This document shows, in pieces, positions 1 through 6,802 of a stretch of 15,870 nucleotides of DNA. Location: positions 1-15,870 of the forward strand of contig DUCL01000172.1 in assembly GCA_012959845.1 (NCBI GenBank), given 5' to 3'. The notes beneath the pieces are model-generated. The model was not told the origin of the DNA. It was given only the letters and a program-made list of their open reading frames with translations, and made no database searches. Made by a program: the position numbers and the translations under genes. The first letter of the stretch is position 1. Every line of letters begins with the position of its first letter. This stretch comes from Candidatus Poseidoniales archaeon. GTDB taxonomy: Archaea > Thermoplasmatota > Poseidoniia > Poseidoniales > Poseidoniaceae.

Positions 1-678
1 GATTTTAGCACCAGCGAATAATTGCATAATAATGGAACCAGTAACAATTGGACCAATACCTAAGTGCATAATGGTACCAGAAGCACCAGCCATAATGGAA
101 CGGAAACCACTGAACAAATCAAGTGCTTGACCGGATAAGCCGAATAGCATTACATTGGTCATTGCGAAATATATAATCAAAACGAAAGTTGTTGTCCACA
201 TTTTTTCGTTAAATCTAACGTGTCTGTCAGGTTTGGTAATAGTTGGATATACATCCACGAATCTTCGTAGAGCGTACAAACGACTGCTCTCTTCGCCACT
301 CCACATGAAACATGTAAGAATAGCAGCAGCACCGAATCCAAGAAGAATAACACCTACTAGGAAGAATCCTACTGCTTCATCATATCCGCCCCATGCAGCT
401 GGGCGAACATAGTAAACGGCGAAGCCAACAAAGGCTAACCATCCGAATAATTTACCATACCGTCCGATGAATTTCTCCTTTAAATTGCTTGGAACATCTG
501 TTTTGAAACAGATGACAAGGAACGTTATGTAAAGTGCAGAGAATATCAAACCGACTACTGCTGCTTCAAATGCTGGGCCGCTTTCTGCAGCTAGAGCATC
601 TGATTGCCAATAGATCATCAATGCATAGTATAATGCACCGGTTAATCCGGTTGCCCATGGTATTGACTTGTGTTTCAT
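1..678 (-). CDS. secY: Protein translocase subunit SecY (3' end cut by window), with extra N-terminal membrane region
   Basis: Central pore subunit of the Sec translocon, which moves proteins across or into the cytoplasmic membrane. The frame is open from the ATG at 678 to the window edge (226 codons seen). Residues 140-226 match the archaeal SecY start: an amphipathic segment with FVDVYPTI and a PDRHVRFNEK stretch, first membrane helix about 161-180, plug region about 181-203, then the second-helix signature HLGIGPIVTGSIIMQL at 205-220. Residues 1-132 are not usual SecY. They contain about four hydrophobic segments (about 9-24, 37-58, 77-91, 102-126) that precede the normal N-terminus in the same uninterrupted frame. 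The start follows AAGGGGCGATTTT, a weaker Shine-Dalgarno than in the upstream genes. It is the last visible gene of the operon, 68 nt after uL15, as in other archaea. Confidence 0.93.
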   Translation of the reverse strand, partial: MKHKSIPWATGLTGALYYALMIYWQSDALAAESGPAFEAAVVGLIFSALYITFLVICFKTDVPSNLKEKFIGRYGKLFGWLAFVGFAVYYVRPAAWGGYDEAVGFFLVGVILLGFGAAAILTCFMWSGEESSRLYALRRFVDVYPTITKPDRHVRFNEKMWTTTFVLIIYFAMTNVMLFGLSGQALDLFSGFRSIMAGASGTIMHLGIGPIVTGSIIMQLFAGAKI

Positions 679-746
679 AAAATCGCCCCTTATTGTTGGT
701 TTTTATTTTTAGTTATCAGTATTGAGGTTCAAACTGTTGGAAAGGT
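679..746 (-). promoter_or_regulatory. uL15-secY spacer with a weak possible internal promoter
   Basis: This 68-nt gap is much larger than any other junction in the operon. On the minus strand it carries an A-rich tract (ACTAAAAATAAAAACC, about 698-713) that loosely resembles an archaeal TATA element. No T-run or strong hairpin suggesting termination is visible on the minus strand, so read-through from uL15 into secY is expected. The promoter reading is speculative. Confidence 0.25.
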
Positions 747-1166
747 TCACTCCTCAACCCATTCATCGTCGCCAGTATCCATTTCTAGAGAGCCGCCAGC
801 AGCCTCAATCTTCTCGACTGCTTTTGCGCTTGCTTCTTCGACGACTACCTTTAGTGCGACATCAATTCTTCCACTACCGAGAATCTTGTCAATTCCCAGT
901 GCTGTCAAATCCAATGTATCTGCACCATCTGCCATATCTGCAAGTTGACTTACATTTACTGTAATATTGAAATTTCTAAGTGTAGGATGTCGGTTAAAAC
1001 CGTGCATACCCCAGTGATCAGGCATGTACTTGTTACGGTACATTACACGGTGCTTATTCATACCCGCATTACCACGTCCACCACGCTTTCCTGCTCCTCG
1101 ACCTGCTTTCTTTCCACGACCGTGGTAGCGATTGCGTCCACGATGCTTATTTGCTTTAGTTCCCAT
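747..1166 (-). CDS. rpl15: Large ribosomal subunit protein uL15
   Basis: Large-subunit protein that binds 23S rRNA in the central region of the 50S particle. The 139-residue product has the typical glycine- and arginine-rich N-terminus (HRGRNRYHGRGKKAGRGAGKRGGRGNAG spread over about residues 8-35) that threads into rRNA. A small C-terminal domain follows, containing LDLTALGIDKILGSG. The length is close to the archaeal norm of about 145. It ends in an unusually acidic tail (DTGDDEWVEE). The start lies 11 nt after the uL30 stop, within the composite TGAGGTGATTTTGAATG, where the uL30 TGA forms part of the Shine-Dalgarno. The SecY gene follows. Confidence 0.97.
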   Translation of the reverse strand: MGTKANKHRGRNRYHGRGKKAGRGAGKRGGRGNAGMNKHRVMYRNKYMPDHWGMHGFNRHPTLRNFNITVNVSQLADMADGADTLDLTALGIDKILGSGRIDVALKVVVEEASAKAVEKIEAAGGSLEMDTGDDEWVEE

Positions 1167-1177
1167 TCAAAATCACC

Positions 1178-1648
1178 TCAAATCATACGCTCTACAAGAG
1201 TCGTAATTTTGTCCCCACGAGGGCCAAGTCCACCGCCAACAACGAATGAGCGCTTGATTCCGCCCCATCCCTTTGTTCCAACAGGTGGATGTAATCTGAA
1301 AACACGCTTCAAGTCAGGTACTGCCTTGACAGTAGCTTTGTCAGCGCAAATTGCCTTAGCAAAAGCCTTGATATTCTTGAAATCTGTATGTTCTGCAACG
1401 ATTGCATCTGTCAAAGGCTTGTCACCGACCATGCGGCCACGCTCAGAAAGCATTTTCTCAACAAGTTCCTCAGTTGCTTCTCCCCAAGTGAGGTAATCCT
1501 TAGCCTTCTGTAGCATACCACGGTATTGTTCATTATCTGGAATGATAATTGCGTGATTAACCTTGGTTAGGTTTAGATGTCCCATCGTCTCTCGAATAGA
1601 TCTTTCAACACCTACATTGCTTCGTGCACGTACTACGATATAACTCAT
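1178..1648 (-). CDS. rpl30: Large ribosomal subunit protein uL30
   Basis: Large-subunit protein of the archaeal/eukaryotic long form (156 residues; bacterial uL30 is about 60). The N-terminal domain begins YIVVRARSNVGVERSIRETMGHLNLTKVNHAIII, the usual uL30 ferredoxin-like fold. The C-terminus carries the archaeal segment FRLHPPVGTKGWGGIKRSF followed by GGGLGPRGDKI. The ATG overlaps the uS5 stop by 4 nt (ATGA), with GGGAGG just upstream inside the uS5 coding end, which suggests translational coupling. Nothing looks broken. Confidence 0.97.
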   Translation of the reverse strand: MSYIVVRARSNVGVERSIRETMGHLNLTKVNHAIIIPDNEQYRGMLQKAKDYLTWGEATEELVEKMLSERGRMVGDKPLTDAIVAEHTDFKNIKAFAKAICADKATVKAVPDLKRVFRLHPPVGTKGWGGIKRSFVVGGGLGPRGDKITTLVERMI

Positions 1649-2409
1649 TCAATCATCCTCCCTTTGTGAATAAACAAACGTTCTGTTTGTTCTTTAGAAA
1701 CACGTGTAATGTTTAGATTCTTCAATGCGTTAAATGTTGCTGCTGCATAGTTGATTGTAGTACGGGTTTGTCCCTTTGTTCTTGAGAGAACGTCGGTAAT
1801 TCCTCCAAGTTCAAGAACACGCTTTCCAGTTTCACCAATAACCAATCCCTTACCAGATGGTGCAGGCATTAGAGTAACACGGGTGGATGCTGAGCGTCCC
1901 TTAATCTTGAATGGAATAGATGTTCCAGGACCCATAGAAGATTCCCAAGAACCATTTCCACGTTGTACGGAAATAACATTTAGTTTTGCAGCGACAATAG
2001 CCTTTTCAATCGCTTGTCCAACTTCCTTTGCCTTTGCCATTCCTAGACCAACATATCCGTCACGGTTGCCTACGCAAGCCATTACATTGAATCGGACACG
2101 ACGTCCGCTGTCAGTCATTCTTTGAATCATGTTAACCTGAATTACTTCATCCTCAAGATTTGGAATTAGTGCATCAACGATTTCAACTTCCCTAATCGGA
2201 AATCCAGAACTCAAAGCTTGTTCGTAAGTAATTATCTCACCAGCCATGACCTTTTGGCCAAGACGAGTACGAGGTTCCCACTTGCGCAAATTAGCGATAG
2301 GGTCGTTCTGCTTTCTTCTACGTCGGCGGTCCGGTTGCTCTTCTACTTCTTCAGGTGCAAACGCCTGGATTAAACCAGGTGCCATGATTTTTACTTCTTC
2401 TTCGGTCAT
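1645..2409 (-). CDS. rps5: Small ribosomal subunit protein uS5
   Basis: Small-subunit protein near the mRNA entry channel, important for decoding accuracy. The 254-residue product has the double-stranded-RNA-binding-like S5 domain (RRVRFNVMACVGNRDGYVGLGMAKAKEVGQAIEKA, about residues 103-137). The C-terminal S5 domain follows with ALRMAP-type sequence (TLMPAPSGKGLVIGETGKRVLELGGITDV). The first 35 residues are a low-complexity extension, acidic then basic (PEEVEEQPD then RRRRRK at 28-33), so the protein is somewhat longer than most archaeal uS5. The start is one nt after the uL18 stop, with GGAGG about 9 nt upstream of the ATG. The 3' end overlaps uL30 by 4 nt. Confidence 0.97.
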   Translation of the reverse strand: MTEEEVKIMAPGLIQAFAPEEVEEQPDRRRRRKQNDPIANLRKWEPRTRLGQKVMAGEIITYEQALSSGFPIREVEIVDALIPNLEDEVIQVNMIQRMTDSGRRVRFNVMACVGNRDGYVGLGMAKAKEVGQAIEKAIVAAKLNVISVQRGNGSWESSMGPGTSIPFKIKGRSASTRVTLMPAPSGKGLVIGETGKRVLELGGITDVLSRTKGQTRTTINYAAATFNALKNLNITRVSKEQTERLFIHKGRMIE

Positions 2410-2410
2410 A

Positions 2411-2923
2411 TCAGTAAGCCTCCTCTATTGCGTTTTTTGTTGATTCTACTGCTGTTGCAACATCATCACTAATGTGAGAACCTGCCAGCCTTTCATCACC
2501 TGGCAATACATTATCGCCATGAGGAATTTCTAATCCAGCATCAACCATACCCTTTAGGGCAGAGAAAACTCTTCCACCTGGAGTGCTTGCAGCAAGACCA
2601 ATGTCCAATACTGCTTGACTTTCTCCAGATGCTATGGCCGCCTTACCCATTGCAAAACCAACAAGGTATGAAGCGGAAACAGACTTTTGAGAGAAATTCT
2701 CAGGCCATCCGTATTTCTTTAGCAAATCAGAGCCTGTAACAGTGACTGAGACTATATCTCCGTCTTTTGCCCAAGATACTAATTGGCAAGTTGTTCGGGT
2801 GTTAGAGACACGAACTACTGCACGTGGCTTTTGTCCACGAAGTAACTTCAATCGGCGACGGTAATCGGTCAAACCTAATCTACGGCGTCTTAGTACTGAG
2901 CGTCGTCTTGTTCCTCGCATCAT
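2411..2923 (-). CDS. rpl18: Large ribosomal subunit protein uL18
   Basis: 5S rRNA-binding protein of the central protuberance. The 170-residue product shows the archaeal uL18 features: a basic N-terminus with RRRLGLTDYRRRLKLL, then RAVVRVSNTRTTCQLV, the segment SASYLVGFAMGKAA, and a C-terminal PHGDNVLPGDERLAGSHISDDV. Two tandem ATG codons (2923 and 2920) lie behind GGAGGTGAAC. The first overlaps the eL19 stop as ATGA and is chosen, but starting one codon later is equally possible. The length is slightly below the usual archaeal 180-200. Confidence 0.97.
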   Translation of the reverse strand: MMRGTRRRSVLRRRRLGLTDYRRRLKLLRGQKPRAVVRVSNTRTTCQLVSWAKDGDIVSVTVTGSDLLKKYGWPENFSQKSVSASYLVGFAMGKAAIASGESQAVLDIGLAASTPGGRVFSALKGMVDAGLEIPHGDNVLPGDERLAGSHISDDVATAVESTKNAIEEAY

Positions 2924-3381
2924 TGTTCACCTCCAGTGAAAGTTACACCCTCAACGGTCATCTGTGAGCGCATGTGTGCAATTGAACGGTATGAACCGCC
3001 CTTTGCCTTGAGATAATAACGACGGTATTGTGATGGTTCAATTGTTCCATCTTCTCGAAGTGCTTTGAGAACACGGCGTTGTGAACGGATAGTTCTCATC
3101 CAGCGATTCTTTCTTGGATTACGGGCGTTAGCAGTTCCGGCACGAGTACCATGTCCCTTACGGCGACCCTTGCGCTTTTGTGCGAGACGTAGGCGAGCAC
3201 GAACACGGGAAGTTCCCTTGATCGGTTTTGCCTTAATCCAGCCTTCTTCTATGAATTCTCGAATGTCATCAGTTTGTACTGAGTTTGCAATCTGGTCAAC
3301 ATATGATGGATGAATCCAAACTCGGTTTACACCGCACTTTAGAATTCTTGCAGCTAAACGCTTTTGATTAGTGATTTGCAT
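2920..3381 (-). CDS. rpl19e: Large ribosomal subunit protein eL19
   Basis: Archaeal/eukaryotic-specific 50S protein with long helices that take part in inter-subunit contact. The 153-residue product matches family length. Visible hallmarks are KRLAARILKCGVNRVWIHPS near the N-terminus, GWIKAKPIKGTSRVRAR, the basic stretch KRKGRRKGHGTRAGTANARNPRKNRWMRTIRSQRR, and YRRYYLKAKGGSYRS. The start overlaps the eL32 TAA by one nt (TAATG), with GGAGGG upstream. The 3' end overlaps uL18 by 4 nt. Confidence 0.97.
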   Translation of the reverse strand: MQITNQKRLAARILKCGVNRVWIHPSYVDQIANSVQTDDIREFIEEGWIKAKPIKGTSRVRARLRLAQKRKGRRKGHGTRAGTANARNPRKNRWMRTIRSQRRVLKALREDGTIEPSQYRRYYLKAKGGSYRSIAHMRSQMTVEGVTFTGGEQ

Positions 3382-4037
3382 TAAACATCCCTCCTTCGGT
3401 TTAGAACACGGATACCTAATTCATCGGCTCGGCTGTAAATATGTTCACGCTTTCTTCCACCAACAGTTCCACCAACACGTGCTGCTTCTGTCTCAGGGTC
3501 AATCGCTTCCAAATCTCCACTGTTTTGAACCATTATCTCTCTAAATCCAGATGGATGTAGTCCATGAGCAGCGGAAACCTTTCCGTGACCTACTCTAACT
3601 AGTGAAGAACGGTATTTGAGGTTCTTACGCTGTTTGTTATCCATTCCGTGAGGTGCTCTCCAACCAGAACGAGATAGACGCTTGTAACGAAACCACTCAG
3701 TACGGCGGAATGAAGGGGTTGCCTTCTTTTGCTCTGCTCGTAGTGCGAGTGCTGCCTTTGTTGCATCATCTAGTACTGGCTTCTGCTTTGCGACATGTAC
3801 TTCTGAAACTTCATCGTCCCAGTCTTCTTCATCGTCCCAGTTCTCATCTTCATCAACAACTGCTTCTTCCTCAGTGGCTGCTTCTTCCTCGGTGATTACT
3901 TCTTCTTCAGCAGGTGCTTCACCTGCATCGCTCAAGCGAGCGATAAGTTCAGCCTTCTTTCCAGAAACAGGTAGTCCTGCTTCCTTTAGAAGAACCTTAA
4001 GTTCAGCGACGGTCATTTTATCAAAATCTTCTGCCAT
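3381..4037 (-). CDS. rpl32e: Large ribosomal subunit protein eL32 with N-terminal SAP-like module
   Basis: 50S protein of the archaeal/eukaryotic set. The family core occupies about residues 108-218 (PSFRRTEWFRYKRLSRSGWRAPHG, then HPSGFREIMVQN, VGGRKREHI and the C-terminal RVLNRRRDV). Residues 8-36 fit the SAP motif, a two-helix nucleic-acid-binding fold: MTVAELKVLLKEAGLPVSGK followed by KAELIARL. Residues 39-80 form a very acidic, repetitive linker (TEEEAATEEEA; NWDDEEDWDDE). The ATG follows GGAGTGATTTGA, which overlaps the uL6 stop. The protein is about twice the length of the bare core. Haloarchaeal eL32 also has an extra N-terminal module (helix-hairpin-helix, as I recall), so this position tolerates domain additions. 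Confidence 0.95.
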   Translation of the reverse strand: MAEDFDKMTVAELKVLLKEAGLPVSGKKAELIARLSDAGEAPAEEEVITEEEAATEEEAVVDEDENWDDEEDWDDEVSEVHVAKQKPVLDDATKAALALRAEQKKATPSFRRTEWFRYKRLSRSGWRAPHGMDNKQRKNLKYRSSLVRVGHGKVSAAHGLHPSGFREIMVQNSGDLEAIDPETEAARVGGTVGGRKREHIYSRADELGIRVLNRRRDV

Positions 4038-4042
4038 TCAAA

Positions 4043-4585
4043 TCACTCCTTGGTTAGTAAATATATACCATCTTGGAAAACACGTCGGTCACGGTTCTTT
4101 ATCGTAGTACAGCGTTCAATATTTGCTGCTGTTTGACCTACATTTTCCTTGTCAATTCCAGTTACGGTTACTTCGACCTTTTTGCTGATCTTGACAGTAA
4201 CTCCATCAAGAATTACTGCAGTGCGTGGAACACGCTCTCCGAAATAATTGTTTACAATGAATTGGTCTCCTTTTTGTGCAAGTGTCATAGGGAAGTGAGA
4301 ATAGAAGGCTTTCAGGTTATATGTGAAACCTTGAGTTACTCCCTTTACCATATTGTTCAAGTGTGCTTCCCAAGTTCCTGCCAATGCTGCTTGCTTGCGG
4401 CGTGGCATATCTACGCGAACTATTAGTCCAGAACCATCTTGAAATAGTTCTACTACTGGGCTTTGAAATTGTCGGGAGAGTTTCCCTTTCGGGCCTGTTA
4501 TTGTTACGACGCCATCTTCACTAAGCGATGCATTCACATCTTCAGGGATGGTTACTGATTTTACGATTCTGTCGAGTTTTACCAT
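4043..4585 (-). CDS. rpl6: Large ribosomal subunit protein uL6
   Basis: 50S protein near the factor-binding site, made of two repeated L6 domains. The 180-residue product begins MVKLDRIVKSVTIPEDV and contains the first-domain pattern VTITGPKGKLSRQF. The second repeat includes FYSHFPMTLAQKGDQFIVNNYFGERVPRTA and VTVTGIDKENVGQTAANIE. The C-terminus RRVFQDGIYLLTKE is typical of archaea. The frame is open a further 21 codons upstream, but that stretch lies inside uS8. The chosen ATG has GAGGTGA at ideal distance, with the uS8 TGA stop forming the start of that site. Confidence 0.97.
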   Translation of the reverse strand: MVKLDRIVKSVTIPEDVNASLSEDGVVTITGPKGKLSRQFQSPVVELFQDGSGLIVRVDMPRRKQAALAGTWEAHLNNMVKGVTQGFTYNLKAFYSHFPMTLAQKGDQFIVNNYFGERVPRTAVILDGVTVKISKKVEVTVTGIDKENVGQTAANIERCTTIKNRDRRVFQDGIYLLTKE

Positions 4586-4595
4586 ATTATTCACC

Positions 4596-4985
4596 TCAAT
4601 ATACGTAAGCGAGAAGCTTACCACCGATACGGGCATCTTTTGCATCATAGTGATGCATTACGCCGGAGTTTGTTGTTAGTATCAAAAGGCCAAAATCTTG
4701 AGCAGGAAGGTATCGAACTTCCCACTGGTCGTATTCTTGGCGACGAACACTGTGACGAGGTTTTACCGTACCACAGCGATTGATAGCACCGCGCAGTTCA
4801 ACCAAGTATGTTCCGCCACGACCGTTTTCTGTTCGGTCAATAGCGCCTACATAGCCAGACTTTTGCATGATTTCTAGTACATTGCCAAGCAATTTGCTTG
4901 CAGGTGCAAGTTCAACATTGAACTTTCCAGCCTGTTCTGCATTGTACATCTTAATTAGAGCGTCATTTAGTGGATCTATTTGCAT
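4596..4985 (-). CDS. rps8: Small ribosomal subunit protein uS8
   Basis: 16S rRNA-binding protein needed for assembly of the 30S central domain. The 129-residue product begins with the expected DPLNDALIKMYNAEQAG, continues with SKLLGNVLEIMQKSGYVG, and ends with a C-terminal domain containing YLPAQDFGLLILTTNSGVMHHYDA, where the canonical S8 ST-x-G signature falls (TTNSGVM). Length matches archaeal uS8 (about 130). The start is 13 nt after the uS14 stop; the junction reads TGAGGAGGGAAAAAATATG, another stop fused to a Shine-Dalgarno. uS8 is the regulator of the spc operon in E. coli; whether it plays that role here is unknown. Confidence 0.97.
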   Translation of the reverse strand: MQIDPLNDALIKMYNAEQAGKFNVELAPASKLLGNVLEIMQKSGYVGAIDRTENGRGGTYLVELRGAINRCGTVKPRHSVRRQEYDQWEVRYLPAQDFGLLILTTNSGVMHHYDAKDARIGGKLLAYVY

Positions 4986-4998
4986 ATTTTTTCCCTCC

Positions 4999-5151
4999 TC
5001 AACTCATTTTCTTAAACCCGATTGATGGTGCAATATCTCGGAAACATTGACGGCATAGGCGAAGCCCATGACGACGAATCATTCCTCTCTTGCGTCCACA
5101 GCGTCGGCAGCCGATTGTGCGGCCAATTCTTTCTCCATGTTCTCTTGCCAT
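4999..5151 (-). CDS. rps14: Small ribosomal subunit protein uS14 (zinc-binding, 50 residues)
   Basis: Short 30S head protein of the zinc-ribbon type. The translation begins MAREHGERIGRTIGCRRCGR and continues KRGMIRRHGLRLCRQCFRDI, ending GFKKMS. Four cysteines in two CxxC pairs (C15, C18, C33, C36) are intact, so zinc binding is expected. Fifty residues is the normal archaeal size. The start has GGAGGACTGAAA upstream, and this Shine-Dalgarno lies in the last codons of uL5, whose TGA is 2 nt before the uS14 ATG. The order uL5-uS14-uS8 is conserved across archaea and bacteria, which supports the call. Confidence 0.97.
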   Translation of the reverse strand: MAREHGERIGRTIGCRRCGRKRGMIRRHGLRLCRQCFRDIAPSIGFKKMS

Positions 5152-5153
5152 TT

Positions 5154-5681
5154 TCAGTCCTCCAAAATTTGTAGATTGTAGTTATCCTTGAACCATTGTC
5201 TTGCTTCGTCAGCAGTAACATGATGATTCATTCCGACCTTTGCCTTGGCTCTTCTTCTGCGTGAAACACGGTGCCCTGGGCGTTCTAGAACTACTGTGAT
5301 ATCCATTCCGTATATTCCAATCTCTGGGTCATACTTCTGGTCTGGGAAATCGGTGTAATCGCTAATTCCAAAAGAAAGATTACCTGAGCGGTCAAAGTTC
5401 CATGTTGGAATAACTCCTTCACGAACCCAGAAAGCATCGGTCAAGAACTTCTTAATCGATTCAGAGTTTCTCATTGTTGCTTTGCAACCAATTGGAGCAC
5501 CTAGGCGGACTTTTAAATCACGGTTTTGGATGCGTCCTAGAGTACGTTGAGGAGTTACACCAGTAACCAGTTTCAACACACTCTCTGCATTGACAAGGCG
5601 GTCTCCACCTTCACCAACACCAATGTTTACCGATACCTTGGCAATTCGTGGTTGTGACATTGGGTTTGCTGTCTCACTCAT
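5154..5681 (-). CDS. rpl5: Large ribosomal subunit protein uL5
   Basis: 5S rRNA-binding protein of the central protuberance that contacts P-site tRNA. The 175-residue product has NPMSQPRIAKVSVNIGVGEGGDRL at residues 6-29, then TPQRTLGRIQNRDLKVRLGAPIGCKATMR and FGISDYTDFPDQKYDPEIGIYGMDITVVLERPG. A basic GHRVSRRRRAKAKVG segment and HHVTADEARQWF precede the C-terminus. The ATG overlaps the eS4 stop by 4 nt and is preceded by GGGGTGAG. An alternative start at codon 8 (M8) would remove a short leader that lacks its own Shine-Dalgarno; the first ATG is preferred. Confidence 0.97.
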   Translation of the reverse strand: MSETANPMSQPRIAKVSVNIGVGEGGDRLVNAESVLKLVTGVTPQRTLGRIQNRDLKVRLGAPIGCKATMRNSESIKKFLTDAFWVREGVIPTWNFDRSGNLSFGISDYTDFPDQKYDPEIGIYGMDITVVLERPGHRVSRRRRAKAKVGMNHHVTADEARQWFKDNYNLQILED

Positions 5682-6379
5682 TCACTCACCCCTGAACTTG
5701 GAAGAGGAACTTTTCCTACTGCGAAGACATTTTCCATAGTGGTACCAAATGTCTCAAATTGGACTTCATTTGGCATACTTGAACGCTTGATGATATGGTC
5801 CTTGATTTCAGCATATTCTCCAACGTGAGAACCACCGGTCAAGAAACAACGTGTTCCTGAAGCGAAACGAATGTGCTCAATAACATCCTGAGATGGCAGA
5901 GAAATCTTGACTGAGTCTCCAGTATTGTATTCTGCTGCATCATCGCATAGAATATTTCGTCCATCGTGTAGGTTAACTTGTGTCTTACCACCCTTAATGG
6001 TAGTCTTTCCATCAATTCGGCAAACCTTCCAAGATGCTTCCTTAGCAGAAATAGGATGATATTGTAGTCTTCCTCTAGAATCAAGAATACATCGGTAATT
6101 GTTTTCACCGATTGTTAGAACATCCATTAGACCAACACCACGACGTGTGTCTTTACAGACACGGCCATCGACTAGTGCCAATCCATTGTGTAGAATGTGA
6201 CGAACTTCACGAGTTGAACGTGCAAATCCAAGAATATCACGAATGATAACATTGATTGGCATACAAGTATCTAGTGCGTGAGCACCAGGTGCTGCACGTG
6301 TTACCCAGACTGTAGTCTTACGTGGAAGAGGCCAACTGCGTGGCATTGCTAGACGTTTTAAGTGATTGCTGCTTCCCAT
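5678..6379 (-). CDS. rps4e: Small ribosomal subunit protein eS4
   Basis: 30S protein specific to archaea and eukaryotes, with an S4-like RNA-binding domain followed by a KOW-type domain. The 233-residue product starts MGSSNHLKRLAMPRSWPLPRKTTVWVTRAAPGAH, the usual eS4 opening. It continues with the S4 domain (RSTREVRHILHNGLALVDGRVCKDTRRGVGLMDVL). The C-terminal part contains GTRCFLTGGSHVGEYAEI, the KOW segment, and VFAVGK near the end. A TTG three codons upstream is in frame, but it directly abuts the GGAG. The ATG at 6379 has 9 nt spacing from GGAG and was chosen. It begins 5 nt after the uL24 stop. Confidence 0.97.
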   Translation of the reverse strand: MGSSNHLKRLAMPRSWPLPRKTTVWVTRAAPGAHALDTCMPINVIIRDILGFARSTREVRHILHNGLALVDGRVCKDTRRGVGLMDVLTIGENNYRCILDSRGRLQYHPISAKEASWKVCRIDGKTTIKGGKTQVNLHDGRNILCDDAAEYNTGDSVKISLPSQDVIEHIRFASGTRCFLTGGSHVGEYAEIKDHIIKRSSMPNEVQFETFGTTMENVFAVGKVPLPSSGVSE

Positions 6380-6384
6380 ATTAT

Positions 6385-6792
6385 TCAACTCCTGTTACCG
6401 GTTAATTGTTGCACACGCAACTTGTCAGTCTCGTCAAGTTTGACGACTACGACATTGGAAGAGTGTACCGGTACTGCTTCTTCCTTGTTGTCAGATTTGC
6501 TTCCTTTTGCACCTTCAATGAAAATGCGTCCAGATTCTGATTCGATTCTTAGAACTGCGCCTGTTAGAGGATCTGCGTTGCGCTTGCCACCATGGCGCTT
6601 TCCGCCATTGGAGAAATCACCACGAATAACACGAACTGTGTCACCTACACGAACTGTGACGGAGCGTACTCCAGCAAAGCGTGCATCAGGCTTGTCGAGA
6701 AGTAGTCTTGCTGCAATACGCTTACGCTTCTCGTGAAGAGGGGCATTATAGTGCGCCTTGCGTTGCTTGTTTGGTTTCATACTTTTTACCAT
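6385..6792 (-). CDS. rpl24: Large ribosomal subunit protein uL24
   Basis: Assembly-initiating 50S protein that binds 23S rRNA near the tunnel exit. The 135-residue product opens with the archaeal pattern KPNKQRKAHYNAPLHEKRKRIAARL. The KOW domain begins RSVTVRVGDTVRVIRGDF (residues 43-60). Where the family normally continues directly into the loop glycine, residues 61-76 are a basic, glycine-rich insertion (SNGGKRHGGKRNADPL). The strand then resumes as TGAVLRIESESGRIFIEGA. The ATG lies 10 nt from the uL14 stop in the composite TGAGGTGAATTGAATG. Confidence 0.96.
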   Translation of the reverse strand: MVKSMKPNKQRKAHYNAPLHEKRKRIAARLLLDKPDARFAGVRSVTVRVGDTVRVIRGDFSNGGKRHGGKRNADPLTGAVLRIESESGRIFIEGAKGSKSDNKEEAVPVHSSNVVVVKLDETDKLRVQQLTGNRS

Positions 6793-6802
6793 TCAATTCA
6801 CC

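Noticed and set aside
945..1496. Plus-strand open frame of 183 codons antisense to uL15 and uL30
   Set aside because: It lies wholly opposite two certain ribosomal genes, has low-complexity serine/threonine-rich content and no Shine-Dalgarno, as expected for a shadow frame.
4586..4648. Upstream start for uL6 adding 21 residues
   Set aside because: The extra codons lie in uS8 and the GAGGTGA site points to the ATG at 4585.
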